Positions 34,437-43,358 of a stretch of DNA of 64,000 nt are shown here, one piece after another. Position 1 is the stretch's first letter. Every line of letters starts with the position of its first letter. The stretch comes from Halorientalis pallida. GTDB lineage: Archaea > Halobacteriota > Halobacteria > Halobacteriales > Haloarculaceae. Location: the NCBI RefSeq assembly GCF_004118325.1, contig NZ_RDFA01000001.1, forward strand, positions 634,742 to 698,741, read 5' to 3'. The notes beneath the pieces are model-generated. The model had not been told where the DNA came from, did not search any database, and worked only from the letters and a program-made list of their open reading frames with translations. A program made the position numbers and the translations under genes.

Positions 34437-36950
34437 ATGAAGACCGGTCGGGTCGTGCTGTACGTCGGGACCGACGGTGCCCAGGCGTCGTCGTTGCGGG
34501 GGGAGAGTGGCGACGCGACGACCGTCGAGCGCGTCGAGACGCTGTCGGACGCGACCGACCGACTCGGCGACGTCGTCTGTGTCGTCAGCGAGGCGGATCT
34601 CGACGACGGGACGGGCATCGACCTCTGTCGGACCGTCAGGCGACGGTTCGACGACGTCGCGTTCGTCCTCGTTCCGGCGTCGGGAAGCGACGCCCTGGCC
34701 CGGGAGGCGGTCTCGGCCGGGGTCGACGAGTACGTCCCGGCAGGGACGCTCACCGACGCCGCCGAGCTCTGGGAGCGTGTCCTGGCGGCCATCGAGACGG
34801 TCAGCACCGAACAGCGGCGCTACCGGAAGCTGGTCGAACAGGCCACCGACGCCATCGCGATCATCGACCCCGACGCGACGATCAGGTACATCAGCCCAAG
34901 CGTCGAACGGATCCTGGGCTACAGCCCGTCGGAACTGATCGGGCGGCGCGGCACCGACGTCATCCACCCCGAGGACCGTGACGAGGTCCTCGCCCGACTG
35001 GCCGACAGTCTGTCTCAGCCCGAGGACACCGTCGAGGCGGTGTATCGAGCCGAACACGCCGACGGCGGCTGGCGCTGGGTCGAGAGCCGGGGTCAGAGCT
35101 TCATCGACGACCCCGCGGTCGGTGGGACGGTCATCAGCATCCGGGACGTGGCCGAGCGCGAGGACCGCGAGCGCGAACTCCGGATGTACGAGACCGTCGT
35201 CGAGGCCGTCGACGACCTGGTGTTCGCGCTCGACGAGGACGGTCGGTTCGCGTTCGCCAACGAGGCCCACGAGTCCCGGACCGGGTTGGCGGCCGGGGAG
35301 CTGATCGGCGAGAGTCCCGCGGAGATGATCTCCGACGAAGCGGTGGCCCGGAGCAGAGAGATCGTCGACGAACTGCGGGCCGATCCCGACCGGGACAGCG
35401 CGACCTTCGAGGTGGACCTCCCCACACAGGACGGCGAGACGGTCCCGTGTGAAGTGCACGTCGCCACCCTGACCGGCGACGACGGCGAGTTCCGCGGGAC
35501 CGCGGGGATCGTCCGGGACATCTCCGACCGGAAGGAACAGGAACAGCTCTACTCGACGCTGTTGACCGAGGCCAACGACGGCATCGCGATCACGCGGAAG
35601 GGGCGACTCCAGTTCGTCAACGAACAGTTTGCGGCGCTGGTCGGCGGTACCCGCGCCGAGATCGAGGGGACGGACGTGTTCGACCTGATCACCCCGGAGG
35701 ACCACGACGTCGTTCGGCGCAACTACGAGGAACGTCTCGACGGGGAGAGCGAAACCGGCCGCTACGAGATCGAACTGGAGACACTCGGCGGTGAACGAGT
35801 GCCCGTCGAAGTCAGCACGACGTTCGTCCAGTACCAGGGTGAACGGGGGGAGATGGCCATCGTCCGGGCCATCGGCGACCGCAAAGAGCGCGAGCAGGAG
35901 CTGGAGTTGTACGAGGAGATGCTCAACGCGGTCCCCGACGGGGTCTACGCCGTCGACGAGGACGGGCGGTTCGTGGCGCTCAACGACACGGCCTACGAGG
36001 TCGTCGGCATGCCCGCGGCGGACCTCGTCGGGACCCACGTGTCGATCTGTATGGACGAGCGCGACATCGAGCGCGGGCGGGACTTGATCCGTGACCTGCT
36101 CACCAGCGAACAGACCAAAGCGATCTACGAGATGGATCTCGAACCGGTCGACGGCGATTCGATCCCCAGCGAGAACCACGTCGCTCTGTTGACCGACGAG
36201 AACGGCGAGTTTCGGGGTTCGGTCGGCGTCCTTCGTGACGTGACCGACCGCCAGGAACGGGAGCGCCGACTGACCGTCCTCAATCGGGCGCTCCGACACG
36301 ACCTGCGAAACAGCATGCACGTCATCATGGCCAACGCGGAACTGGTCTCGCGGGCCGTCTCGGACGCTCAGACACAGGCGAAACTCGACACTATCGTCGA
36401 CCGGGCCGAGCAGATCAACAGTCTGAGCGAGAAGGCCCGCGAGATCGAACAGACGCTGGCCAACCACGAACAGACACGCAAACCGATCGATCTCGGGGAG
36501 TTGCTCGCGACGCAGGTCGAGCGGTTTCGCGACCAGTACCCCGACGCGACCTTCGAGACGGACCTGCCCGCCCACGCCTGGGTCGAGGCGACGCCGCTGA
36601 TCGACACGGCCGTCGAGAACCTCATCGAGAACAGCATCGAACACACCGAGCAACCCCGGATCCAGGTGTCGGTCTCGACCGACGAAGAGTCGGTCACCGT
36701 GACCGTCGCCGACGACGGCCCGGGCATCCCCGAGAAGGAACGGCGCATCGTCGGGAAGGGCAGTGAGACGCCGCTGGATCACGCCAGCGGCCTCGGCCTG
36801 TGGCTGGTCACCTGGATCACCCACGACTCCGGCGGCGAGGTCGTCTTCGAGGCTCCCGAGGACGGTGGCAGCGTCGTCCGCCTCGTCCTCGACAGCGCGA
36901 GCCCGCCCGTCGACAGTCAGCCCGGCCGGGCCGGCACGGGTGAATTCTAG
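34437..36950 (+). CDS. Multi-PAS histidine kinase with pseudo-receiver domain
   Basis: The 837-residue soluble kinase has these domains in order. A receiver-like domain (~1-115) comes first, in which the phospho-acceptor region reads VVSEADLDDG. Four PAS domains follow, at about 125-240, 250-365, 370-480 and 490-600. The HisKA box ALRHDLRNSMH is near 617, and the ATPase domain has ENLIENSIEHT near 730 and DDGPGIP near 760. The repeated PAS domains suggest cytoplasmic sensing of redox, light or small molecules. No membrane segments are seen and no partner regulator is adjacent. Confidence 0.9.
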   Translation: MKTGRVVLYVGTDGAQASSLRGESGDATTVERVETLSDATDRLGDVVCVVSEADLDDGTGIDLCRTVRRRFDDVAFVLVPASGSDALAREAVSAGVDEYVPAGTLTDAAELWERVLAAIETVSTEQRRYRKLVEQATDAIAIIDPDATIRYISPSVERILGYSPSELIGRRGTDVIHPEDRDEVLARLADSLSQPEDTVEAVYRAEHADGGWRWVESRGQSFIDDPAVGGTVISIRDVAEREDRERELRMYETVVEAVDDLVFALDEDGRFAFANEAHESRTGLAAGELIGESPAEMISDEAVARSREIVDELRADPDRDSATFEVDLPTQDGETVPCEVHVATLTGDDGEFRGTAGIVRDISDRKEQEQLYSTLLTEANDGIAITRKGRLQFVNEQFAALVGGTRAEIEGTDVFDLITPEDHDVVRRNYEERLDGESETGRYEIELETLGGERVPVEVSTTFVQYQGERGEMAIVRAIGDRKEREQELELYEEMLNAVPDGVYAVDEDGRFVALNDTAYEVVGMPAADLVGTHVSICMDERDIERGRDLIRDLLTSEQTKAIYEMDLEPVDGDSIPSENHVALLTDENGEFRGSVGVLRDVTDRQERERRLTVLNRALRHDLRNSMHVIMANAELVSRAVSDAQTQAKLDTIVDRAEQINSLSEKAREIEQTLANHEQTRKPIDLGELLATQVERFRDQYPDATFETDLPAHAWVEATPLIDTAVENLIENSIEHTEQPRIQVSVSTDEESVTVTVADDGPGIPEKERRIVGKGSETPLDHASGLGLWLVTWITHDSGGEVVFEAPEDGGSVVRLVLDSASPPVDSQPGRAGTGEF

Positions 36951-37019
36951 ACGGACTCGGCACTGCTCCCGAAGGGAGTTCGGAGAACACCTTTCCCCGG
37001 TGCCCGCCTTCGTCCATCC

Positions 37020-37709
37020 ATGCAGGGAACGCGTCGACGGTTTCTGACGGGGAGCACGGCGGTCGCCGGAACGCTCGTCGCCGGCTGTCTCGGCGGCGGC
37101 TCGGAGGATGGCGACGGTCAGAACGGCGGACGGACACTCGACTCGCACCCGGCCGCACAGGGGCTGGACAGTCAGCCACACCTCGGCCCGGCACCCGGCG
37201 AGGCCACGGGTACCATCGTCGCCTTCGAGGATCCGTCCTGTCCACGGTGCAAGACCTTCGAGGAGCAGACGGTTCCGAAGATCCGCTCGGAACTGGTCGA
37301 TCCCGGCGACGCGACGTTCGTCTTCCGGGGCTACCCCATCGTCTACGAGTGGGGCAAGCCGGGCACGCGGGCGCTGGAGGCGACCTACGCACGGAACGAG
37401 GACGCCCACTGGGCGCTCGTCGACCACTACTTCACCGAGCAGGACGGCTTCCGGAGCGCGGGCCGGGACGCCGTGCTGGACAGAACCCGAGAGTTCCTGG
37501 CGGCCGAGACCGAGGTGAACGCCGACGCGGTCGTAACGGCCGTCGAGAACGGCGACGCCGAGAGTGCAGTCCAGACCGACCTCGACGCTGGCGAGGCCGC
37601 GGGCGCGAGTGCGACACCTGCCGTCTACCTCTTCCGGGACGGGCAGTACCGAACGTCGTACTCGGGGAGCGTCGGGTTCGACGCCGTGCGGTCGACGCTG
37701 GGGCTATGA
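37020..37709 (+). CDS. DsbA-like thioredoxin-fold Tat lipoprotein
   Basis: The 229-residue protein has a Tat signal (GTRRRFLTGSTAVAG), lipobox VAGC with Cys23, and a DsbA/thioredoxin_4 domain with active site C74-P-R-C77 in EDPSCPRCKTF and the cis-Pro loop ASATPAVYLF near residue 200. It probably makes or reshuffles disulfides on exported proteins, attached to the outer membrane face. Its TGA stop overlaps the ATG of the next gene, a membrane protein with its own CxxC, so a functional pair is likely. Confidence 0.9.
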   Translation: MQGTRRRFLTGSTAVAGTLVAGCLGGGSEDGDGQNGGRTLDSHPAAQGLDSQPHLGPAPGEATGTIVAFEDPSCPRCKTFEEQTVPKIRSELVDPGDATFVFRGYPIVYEWGKPGTRALEATYARNEDAHWALVDHYFTEQDGFRSAGRDAVLDRTREFLAAETEVNADAVVTAVENGDAESAVQTDLDAGEAAGASATPAVYLFRDGQYRTSYSGSVGFDAVRSTLGL

Positions 37710-38305
37710 GCGTCACCAGTCGACTCCCCCGGCTCCCGACCCGGCGCGAGGACTGGCGGTTGATGGGACGGACCGCACGACTGGTACTGACGGGGCCGCT
37801 GTACGCCGCCGTGGCGGTCGTCGCGGCGCTGGCCGGGCTGACGCTGTTCGTCCTCACCCAGAACCTCGAACCGGCGCTGTTCGCACTGACGGGCGACCTG
37901 CCGCTGTCCGCCCGGCTGACCATCCTGCAGGGGCTGTACCCGTTCCTGGGATCGATCTACTCGCTCCCGACGGCGGTCGTGCTGGTGGTGCTGGCGGCGC
38001 TGATCGGCGTCGACGTGGCGATGGTGACCTATCACCTGCGCGAACACGGCCTCTCGGTACAGGAGAGCGGGAGCGGCGCGCTCGGACTGATTCTCGGAAC
38101 GCTCGGCGCTGGCTGTGCGGCCTGCGGGACAGCCCTGCTGGCCGGCCTACTCTCGCTGTTCGGCGCGACCGGGCTGGTGACGCTGTTGCCCCTGGAGGGG
38201 CTGGAAATCTCGTTGCTGGCACTGGTCGTCGTGATCCTCTCGATCTACTGGCTGGCCGACGGGATGCGTGGTGGCGAGATCAATGGGTGTCCTGTCGACG
38301 TTTAG
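37706..38305 (+). CDS. Polytopic membrane protein with CAAC motif, coupled to DsbA-like protein
   Basis: The 199-residue protein has about five membrane helices (near residues 28-52, 65-85, 92-112, 125-155 and 165-185). A Cys pair C137-A-A-C140 lies at the start of a helix in GAGCAACGTALLAG, and another Cys is near the C-terminus (GCPVDV). By analogy with DsbB, VKOR and CcdA, a membrane CxxC protein coupled to a DsbA-like oxidoreductase could pass electrons across the membrane. The sequence does not match those families that I can see. The gene overlaps the upstream stop (ATGA). Confidence 0.72.
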   Translation: MSVTSRLPRLPTRREDWRLMGRTARLVLTGPLYAAVAVVAALAGLTLFVLTQNLEPALFALTGDLPLSARLTILQGLYPFLGSIYSLPTAVVLVVLAALIGVDVAMVTYHLREHGLSVQESGSGALGLILGTLGAGCAACGTALLAGLLSLFGATGLVTLLPLEGLEISLLALVVVILSIYWLADGMRGGEINGCPVDV

Positions 38306-38366
38306 GAGACGGGGCTCGTCAGAGCTCTGCTCTGAGGGTGTCCTGTCGACGTTTAGGAGACGGGGC
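38285..38366. repeat. 31-bp direct repeat duplicating the 3' end of the membrane protein gene
   Basis: Bases 38285-38315 recur exactly at 38336-38366 (51-bp period). The first copy contains the last codons and TAG of the membrane protein; the second repeats them outside any gene. The 20 bases between the copies contain most of a small hairpin. Confidence 0.85.
38319..38335 (+). terminator. Hairpin after the DsbA/membrane protein operon
   Basis: TCAGAGC-tct-GCTCTGA forms a perfect 7-bp stem 14 bases past the stop. It may be a transcript 3'-end structure; there is no T tract, so termination is uncertain. Confidence 0.3.
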
Positions 38367-38416
38367 GCGGCCACGTACTTAAAAAGGAAGACGACATAGA
38401 GGAAGTCGAGCGCGGC

Positions 38417-38809
38417 ATGACAGTCGACGACGACCCCTTCGCCATTCCGAGTCGGCCGGAGCGGCGCTACCCGCGGGGTGGCGGCGTCGAGTACGAGGGC
38501 GGCACGACGTTCTCGCTCGCGCCGGTTCCGGAGCGTGAGGACGCGTGGCTCCGCGGGGTCGTCGAGGGCGTCCTCGACGGCGAGGGGTACACGTACGGCG
38601 ACTGGTTCGACCTGCCGATGCCGCTGTATCTGGTCCACGACGAGGCGACCGGCGACGTGTTCCGGGTGAGCGTCCGGAACTCGCGGGTCCGGTTGCACGT
38701 CCTGCCTGCCACGGAGTCGGGCGGGCTCCGGCAGTTCTTCGACCGGCTCCGGGACAGCGCCGAGGGGGTCGAGTGGGACGTGAGCCGACGGGTCGAGGAC
38801 GAGGGGTGA
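38417..38809 (+). CDS. Hypothetical haloarchaeal protein
   Basis: The 130-residue acidic protein has no signal or membrane segment. Its middle (DWFDLPMPLYLVHDEATGDV) and RLHVLPATESGGLRQFF look like a compact alpha/beta domain. It is 58 bases upstream of the TIGR00300 gene on the same strand. I recognise no family and cannot suggest a function. Confidence 0.7.
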   Translation: MTVDDDPFAIPSRPERRYPRGGGVEYEGGTTFSLAPVPEREDAWLRGVVEGVLDGEGYTYGDWFDLPMPLYLVHDEATGDVFRVSVRNSRVRLHVLPATESGGLRQFFDRLRDSAEGVEWDVSRRVEDEG

Positions 38810-38867
38810 GAACTCGGACAGCTGCGGACACGCAACGGACTTATCACCGAGTGTCCATTGCCCGAGC

Positions 38868-40094
38868 ATGACTGTCTCCCGTGAAGTCGAGTTGCAGGGA
38901 CACATCATCGACTCGGGGATGATGCAGACCTGTTTCGGCATCATCATGGACATGGGCGGGTCCTTCGAGGTCGAGACGTTCGAGATCGGCCGCCACAAGG
39001 ACGAACGCTCCTACGCGAAACTGCTCGTGAGCGCCGACGACGAGGCGCAACTCCAGTCTATCGTCCACGAACTCCACCAGAACGGGGCCAATCCGGCCGA
39101 TCCCAGCGACGCTCACCTCGAACCCGCCCCGGCCGATCAGGTCGTCCCGAAGGGCTTCTACTCGACGACCAACCATCCCACCGTGATCCGCTACGACGGC
39201 GAGTGGATCGACGTCGACGACATCGAGATGGACTGCGCCGTGGTGGTAGAGGACGGGGACGACCCCTGCGCCTACACCAAGGTCCTCAACGCCGTCGAGG
39301 AGGGGGACCTGATCGTCACCGGCGAGGCCGGCATCCGCGTCAGCCCGCCCGAGCGCCCCCGTGGCTCCGAGGGGGCCTTCGGGTTCATGCAGGGCGGCGT
39401 CTCCTCCGAGCGACCGTCGGAGACGACCATCGCCAACGTCGCCGAGGCCATCGAGGAGATCAAAAGCGAGGGCGGGAAGATCCTCGCGGTCTGTGGCCCC
39501 GCGCTGATCCACTCCGGCGCACGGGAGGACCTCGCCCGCTTAGTTAGGGAAGGGTACATCGACACGATCTCCGCCGGCAACGGCTTCGCCGTTCACGACA
39601 TCGAGCGGGACCTCTACGGCACCTCCCTGGGGATGGACACCGAGAGCCTCGACCACCCGCGGAAGGGGCATAAACACCACATCTACACCATCTCGGAGGT
39701 CATCCGAGAGGGCGGCATCGAGGACGCCGTCGAGAACGGCACCATCGAGTCCGGCGTGATGTACGAGTGTGTCGACAACGACCGCCCGTTCGTGCTGGCG
39801 GGGTCGATCCGCGACGACGGCCCCCTGCCCGATACGATCACCGACGCCGTGGAGGCCCAGAACGCCATCCGCGAGCAGGCCCACGAGGCCGACATGGTAC
39901 TCATGCTGTCGAGCCTGCTTCACTCCGTGGCCGTCGGCAACTGCCTGCCCTCGACGACCCGGGTCGTCTGTGTCGACATCAACCCCGCGACCGTGACGCA
40001 GTTGCTCGACCGCGGGAGCGCACAGGCCGTCGGGATGGTCACCGACATTGGGACGTTCGTGCCGATTCTCGCGGAGAAAGTCCTGGACGAGTAG
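38868..40094 (+). CDS. Ornithine cyclodeaminase of the TIGR00300 (LOR/SDH-like) family
   Basis: The 408-residue protein matches the archaeal TIGR00300 family. Its N-terminal ~100 residues (VELQGHIIDSGMMQTCFGII) are the LOR/SDH conserved region, and a Rossmann-type C-terminal part includes KILAVCGPALIHSGA and RVVCVDINPATVTQ. Archaeal and cyanobacterial (ArgZ/AgrE) relatives convert ornithine to proline and ammonia with NAD, giving a proline route in organisms lacking ProC-type steps. ATG 38868 agrees with family length. Confidence 0.88.
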   Translation: MTVSREVELQGHIIDSGMMQTCFGIIMDMGGSFEVETFEIGRHKDERSYAKLLVSADDEAQLQSIVHELHQNGANPADPSDAHLEPAPADQVVPKGFYSTTNHPTVIRYDGEWIDVDDIEMDCAVVVEDGDDPCAYTKVLNAVEEGDLIVTGEAGIRVSPPERPRGSEGAFGFMQGGVSSERPSETTIANVAEAIEEIKSEGGKILAVCGPALIHSGAREDLARLVREGYIDTISAGNGFAVHDIERDLYGTSLGMDTESLDHPRKGHKHHIYTISEVIREGGIEDAVENGTIESGVMYECVDNDRPFVLAGSIRDDGPLPDTITDAVEAQNAIREQAHEADMVLMLSSLLHSVAVGNCLPSTTRVVCVDINPATVTQLLDRGSAQAVGMVTDIGTFVPILAEKVLDE

Positions 40095-40442
40095 CGCCTC
40101 CGTCCGCGAGGGTGGGGACCGACCGAGTGGTTTTTCGCTCACTGGAGGACGGAGCTCGTACAACCGTCCGAGAGACGCCTTTTTTGCATGGCAAGTGGTG
40201 GGTTCACGTTCAGCCATGATCGGCGTCGATCGGGCGTCCAGACCGCACCAACGGCCAGTAATGTCTCGGCTATAGTGGAGCGAGGGTGCGTGAACGGTTA
40301 GCGTCCGGCAATTGAAAGGACAGAAGACTGGGTGAACTGAAGGCGAAGCAGTAGCAGTCGGATGGCTGATCGGCCTTCACCCATATCTACCTGATCACTT
40401 ATTAGTCAGAAATCTTATTTTAATACCCTTTGCTTACCCTGT
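40095..40442. other. Intergenic region with T tracts and a hairpin
   Basis: The 348 bases contain T tracts at 40131-40135 and 40180-40185, probable terminators of the preceding gene. A long imperfect hairpin (GGGTGAA at 40330-40336 with TTCACCC at 40376-40382) follows. The AT-rich 40390-40440 is likely the promoter of the beta-helix operon. No coding frame is convincing. Confidence 0.45.
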
Positions 40443-41456
40443 ATGGCACGTGACGACGACGACGGCCGGAGCGGGAAAGGTCGGCTTACCACCAGACGGG
40501 CACTGATGAAGGCGGCTGGCGTGTCCGCGCTTGCGTTCGGTGCAGGGACTGCGGTGGGGACTGCGGGAGCGACCCCAGCCTCGAACGGGCAGACGGTCGA
40601 CCTGGGCGAGGAGGGGCTGACCGACGGCGGTTCGATCGATCCCTACCTGGAGACCCACTTCGACTCGGATACGGTCGTGCACGTCCCGGCCGGGGAGTAC
40701 ACCTACACCGGCTCCGGACTGGGTGGTTCCTACAGTAATGCCGCCTTACTCGGCTCGACGGAGGGTGTCGTGTTGCGCGGAGCGAGCGATTCCGACACAC
40801 CAGTCGGTCCGACGATCACGGCGACTGACGGGTCGGTCCGACTCGAGAATCTCACGATCAAGGGGGCACACGGACAGCCCAATTCCCGGTGGCGCGTCGG
40901 TGCCGATGCGGGGGCTCGCATGGAGCTGCTCAACGTCAACATGCCGGACGGAGCCGTCGACGGCGCGAACGCGACGGGCATCTACACGGGGACCGAACAC
41001 GCTGGAACGCTCTGGGTGAGCCACTGTCACTTCTCGAACTTCGGAGACACCGCACTCGACGTCTCCGACCCCTACAAGGGCTCGAACGGCACCGTGGTCG
41101 TCGAGGACTGTGACTTCGTGAACACCGGCACGGCCGCGATCAGTGTCGGCGGGGACGACAGCGTCGTGCGTGGCTGTTACTTCGAGGCGACGGCTCCCGT
41201 CTCCACCGGGGCGGGTGGACAGGCCCGACGAGCGATCGTCGTCGACGGTCCCGGGACGAACGTCGAGATCGACGACTGCGATGTCGACTGGACCGGCGTC
41301 GCGTCGGCGCCCATCGAGTTCACGCTGCCGAGCACGGGCGGTGACGGGACGATCAGCGACCTCCGCGTGACCGACCCCGGCAGTGGCCTGCTTTCGGCTG
41401 CCTGGGACGTCGATAGGACGTGGACTGGCGAGAACATCAACGTGACGGAGGTCTAA
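40443..41456 (+). CDS. Tat-exported right-handed beta-helix protein
   Basis: The 337-residue protein has a twin-arginine signal peptide (TTRRALMKAAGVSALAFGAG) cleaved near GTAGA, with no lipobox. The mature chain is a parallel beta-helix of the pectate-lyase/glycoside type (VHVPAGEYTY, RLENLTIKGAHG, LWVSHCHFSNFGDTAL, VVVEDCDFVNTGTAAI). Such folds often bind or cleave polysaccharide, but catalytic residues cannot be named. It is 3 bases upstream of a longer related gene, probably one operon. Confidence 0.85.
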   Translation: MARDDDDGRSGKGRLTTRRALMKAAGVSALAFGAGTAVGTAGATPASNGQTVDLGEEGLTDGGSIDPYLETHFDSDTVVHVPAGEYTYTGSGLGGSYSNAALLGSTEGVVLRGASDSDTPVGPTITATDGSVRLENLTIKGAHGQPNSRWRVGADAGARMELLNVNMPDGAVDGANATGIYTGTEHAGTLWVSHCHFSNFGDTALDVSDPYKGSNGTVVVEDCDFVNTGTAAISVGGDDSVVRGCYFEATAPVSTGAGGQARRAIVVDGPGTNVEIDDCDVDWTGVASAPIEFTLPSTGGDGTISDLRVTDPGSGLLSAAWDVDRTWTGENINVTEV

Positions 41457-41459
41457 TAC

Positions 41460-43274
41460 ATGGCAACGATTCCAGCAGGACGACCGGGGAGCGAAGTGCG
41501 CGATCTCACAGGCGACGTCAGCGACGGCGACGATCTGCCGAACGCGATTCAGGACGTCTTGGACGACGGCGTCCAGGTGTACATTCCGCCAGGCGAGTAC
41601 ACGGGCGATCACTCGGACCTGGACTTCCAGGCCGACGACGCGACCATCTACGGCGACCCGCAGGGCGTGTCCATCGACTGTGACATGGACTCGAACGCGG
41701 AACAGGGGACGAGTACCCGACTCCGGATCGAGAACATCGACATCCGGGGGATCAAGCCCCTAGAGCAGGTGAAGATCGACGTCGACTGCGACGGCGGGAC
41801 CCTCGAGTGGGTGAACTTCAACTTCCCCGACGGGACCGTCTCCCCGTCGGACTCCTACGTGGCCCGCTGTGACAGCGGCGAGGGCAAACACGTGGTCAAG
41901 AACTGTTACTTCGGCCCCCACGGTAACTCGCTGTTCTACTACTCTCAGCGCGACGAGGACGACATGCCAGTCGTCTTCGAGGGCAACGCCTACCACAACA
42001 CGGCGAGCGCGTGGCGCGGCGGCAACGCCGTGCTCCGTGACTGCATCTACCTCGTGGACGGGGCGGTCCCGGACTTCAAAGAACCCGACGGCGACCCGGG
42101 TGGCCCTGGGACCCCGCGAATGACCAAGTTCGAGGGCGGCGGCGAGACCATCATCGAGAACTGCGACGCCTACATCGGCCCGAACGGCGACGCGAGCGGT
42201 GCGGACGGCCCCTGCATCGACTGGGGACCGGACTCGACAGATTCGAACACCGTCGTCGTCAGGAACTCCCGCTTTGGCAACGAAATCGACCGGGAGATTT
42301 TCGACACCGCGAGCGGACCGACCGCGGTCGCATCGGATTCCTCGCTCTCGAACGTGAGCTGTGTCACCGAGCCGTACTTCTCGGGCGATTCGATCCCCGG
42401 CGACATCTCGAACGGGGACGCGCCGCGGACGGACGTCGAGTCGCGACGCTGGAACCCGCTCGACGGGAGTGTCGACCCCGGCGACTCCTTCGACACCGAG
42501 ACGGGCAGTGACGCGACGCCCCCGAGTTCGGGCAGCGGGGACGTCTGGACACCGGCCGATGGCGCGACGGCCCCGGATTCCGACGACGAGTCGGATGCGT
42601 CCGGGACGGAGATCGTTCTGACGGCGAGCGAGGCCAACCCGGACGACGACTGCGACGTTTCGATGACGGTCGAGGGCGAGGTGACCTTCGGGAGCGAGTC
42701 CGAACCCGGCACCGACCGCATCGAAACCGACGGCGACGGCCGCTACAGGGCCACGAGCGTCAGCATGGACCCCGGCGCGGTCGACTCCTACTGGGTCTCG
42801 GGACCCATCACCGGCTACTCGGTGACCCAGGGATACGACGTGTCGATCACGGCCGATGGCACGGCGACGACGTTCGAGGCACTCGTCGACAGCGCCAGCA
42901 ACGCCGGGAGTGGTGCCGAAGACGGGTCCGGGAGCGACTCCGACGGGTCGGATGCCGGTGACTCCGGCGCATCGGATGGCGGACCCGGAGTCGGCAGCGG
43001 ATCGGAAGGGGCCCGCCTGCTCGTCATCGACGGGACGAGCGACCCCGATCAGATCGCCAAGTACGACGTCACGGTATCCGGTACGATCGACCGTGCGGAG
43101 AACCACTCCTCGAGCGTCGACGGCCAGTCACCGTGGGACACGATGACCGATCACATCGACGGGAGTCGCGTGGTCGGCATCGTGGGCAACGGAACCGACG
43201 TCTACCGCATCAGCGGTCCGATCCAGTCCATCGACGTCGACGGACGGGCCGGCATCCGAATCGTCGAGGAGTAA
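41460..43274 (+). CDS. Large right-handed beta-helix protein without signal peptide
   Basis: The 604-residue protein resembles its upstream neighbour in residues ~10-310 (VYIPPGEYTGDHSDL, RLRIENIDIRGIKP, VVKNCYFGPHGNSLFYY). An acidic linker and two similar beta-sandwich modules follow, ending with YWVSGPITGYSV and VYRISGPIQSIDV. No Sec, Tat or pilin signal is visible. Because Tat exports folded complexes, it might leave the cell attached to the upstream Tat substrate; it could also be cytoplasmic. ATG 41460 lies 3 bases after the previous stop. Function probably concerns polysaccharide. Confidence 0.8.
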   Translation: MATIPAGRPGSEVRDLTGDVSDGDDLPNAIQDVLDDGVQVYIPPGEYTGDHSDLDFQADDATIYGDPQGVSIDCDMDSNAEQGTSTRLRIENIDIRGIKPLEQVKIDVDCDGGTLEWVNFNFPDGTVSPSDSYVARCDSGEGKHVVKNCYFGPHGNSLFYYSQRDEDDMPVVFEGNAYHNTASAWRGGNAVLRDCIYLVDGAVPDFKEPDGDPGGPGTPRMTKFEGGGETIIENCDAYIGPNGDASGADGPCIDWGPDSTDSNTVVVRNSRFGNEIDREIFDTASGPTAVASDSSLSNVSCVTEPYFSGDSIPGDISNGDAPRTDVESRRWNPLDGSVDPGDSFDTETGSDATPPSSGSGDVWTPADGATAPDSDDESDASGTEIVLTASEANPDDDCDVSMTVEGEVTFGSESEPGTDRIETDGDGRYRATSVSMDPGAVDSYWVSGPITGYSVTQGYDVSITADGTATTFEALVDSASNAGSGAEDGSGSDSDGSDAGDSGASDGGPGVGSGSEGARLLVIDGTSDPDQIAKYDVTVSGTIDRAENHSSSVDGQSPWDTMTDHIDGSRVVGIVGNGTDVYRISGPIQSIDVDGRAGIRIVEE

Positions 43275-43358
43275 CGCCGCCCCCACTCGATCGGCGAGCC
43301 GCGCCGAGATCGTGTGTGTATCACCCACACTTATTTTCCGTGGTGGTGTCAGTTCGAT

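Noticed and set aside
33816..37427. A 1203-codon open frame on the minus strand opposite the multi-PAS kinase
   Set aside because: Long antisense frames arise from GC-rich codon bias. The plus-strand frames contain clear PAS, HisKA and ATPase motifs, and the antisense product has none.
38285..38366. Two exact repeats considered as a CRISPR remnant
   Set aside because: Only two copies with a 20-bp gap, and the repeat includes a gene's stop codon. No cas genes are nearby.
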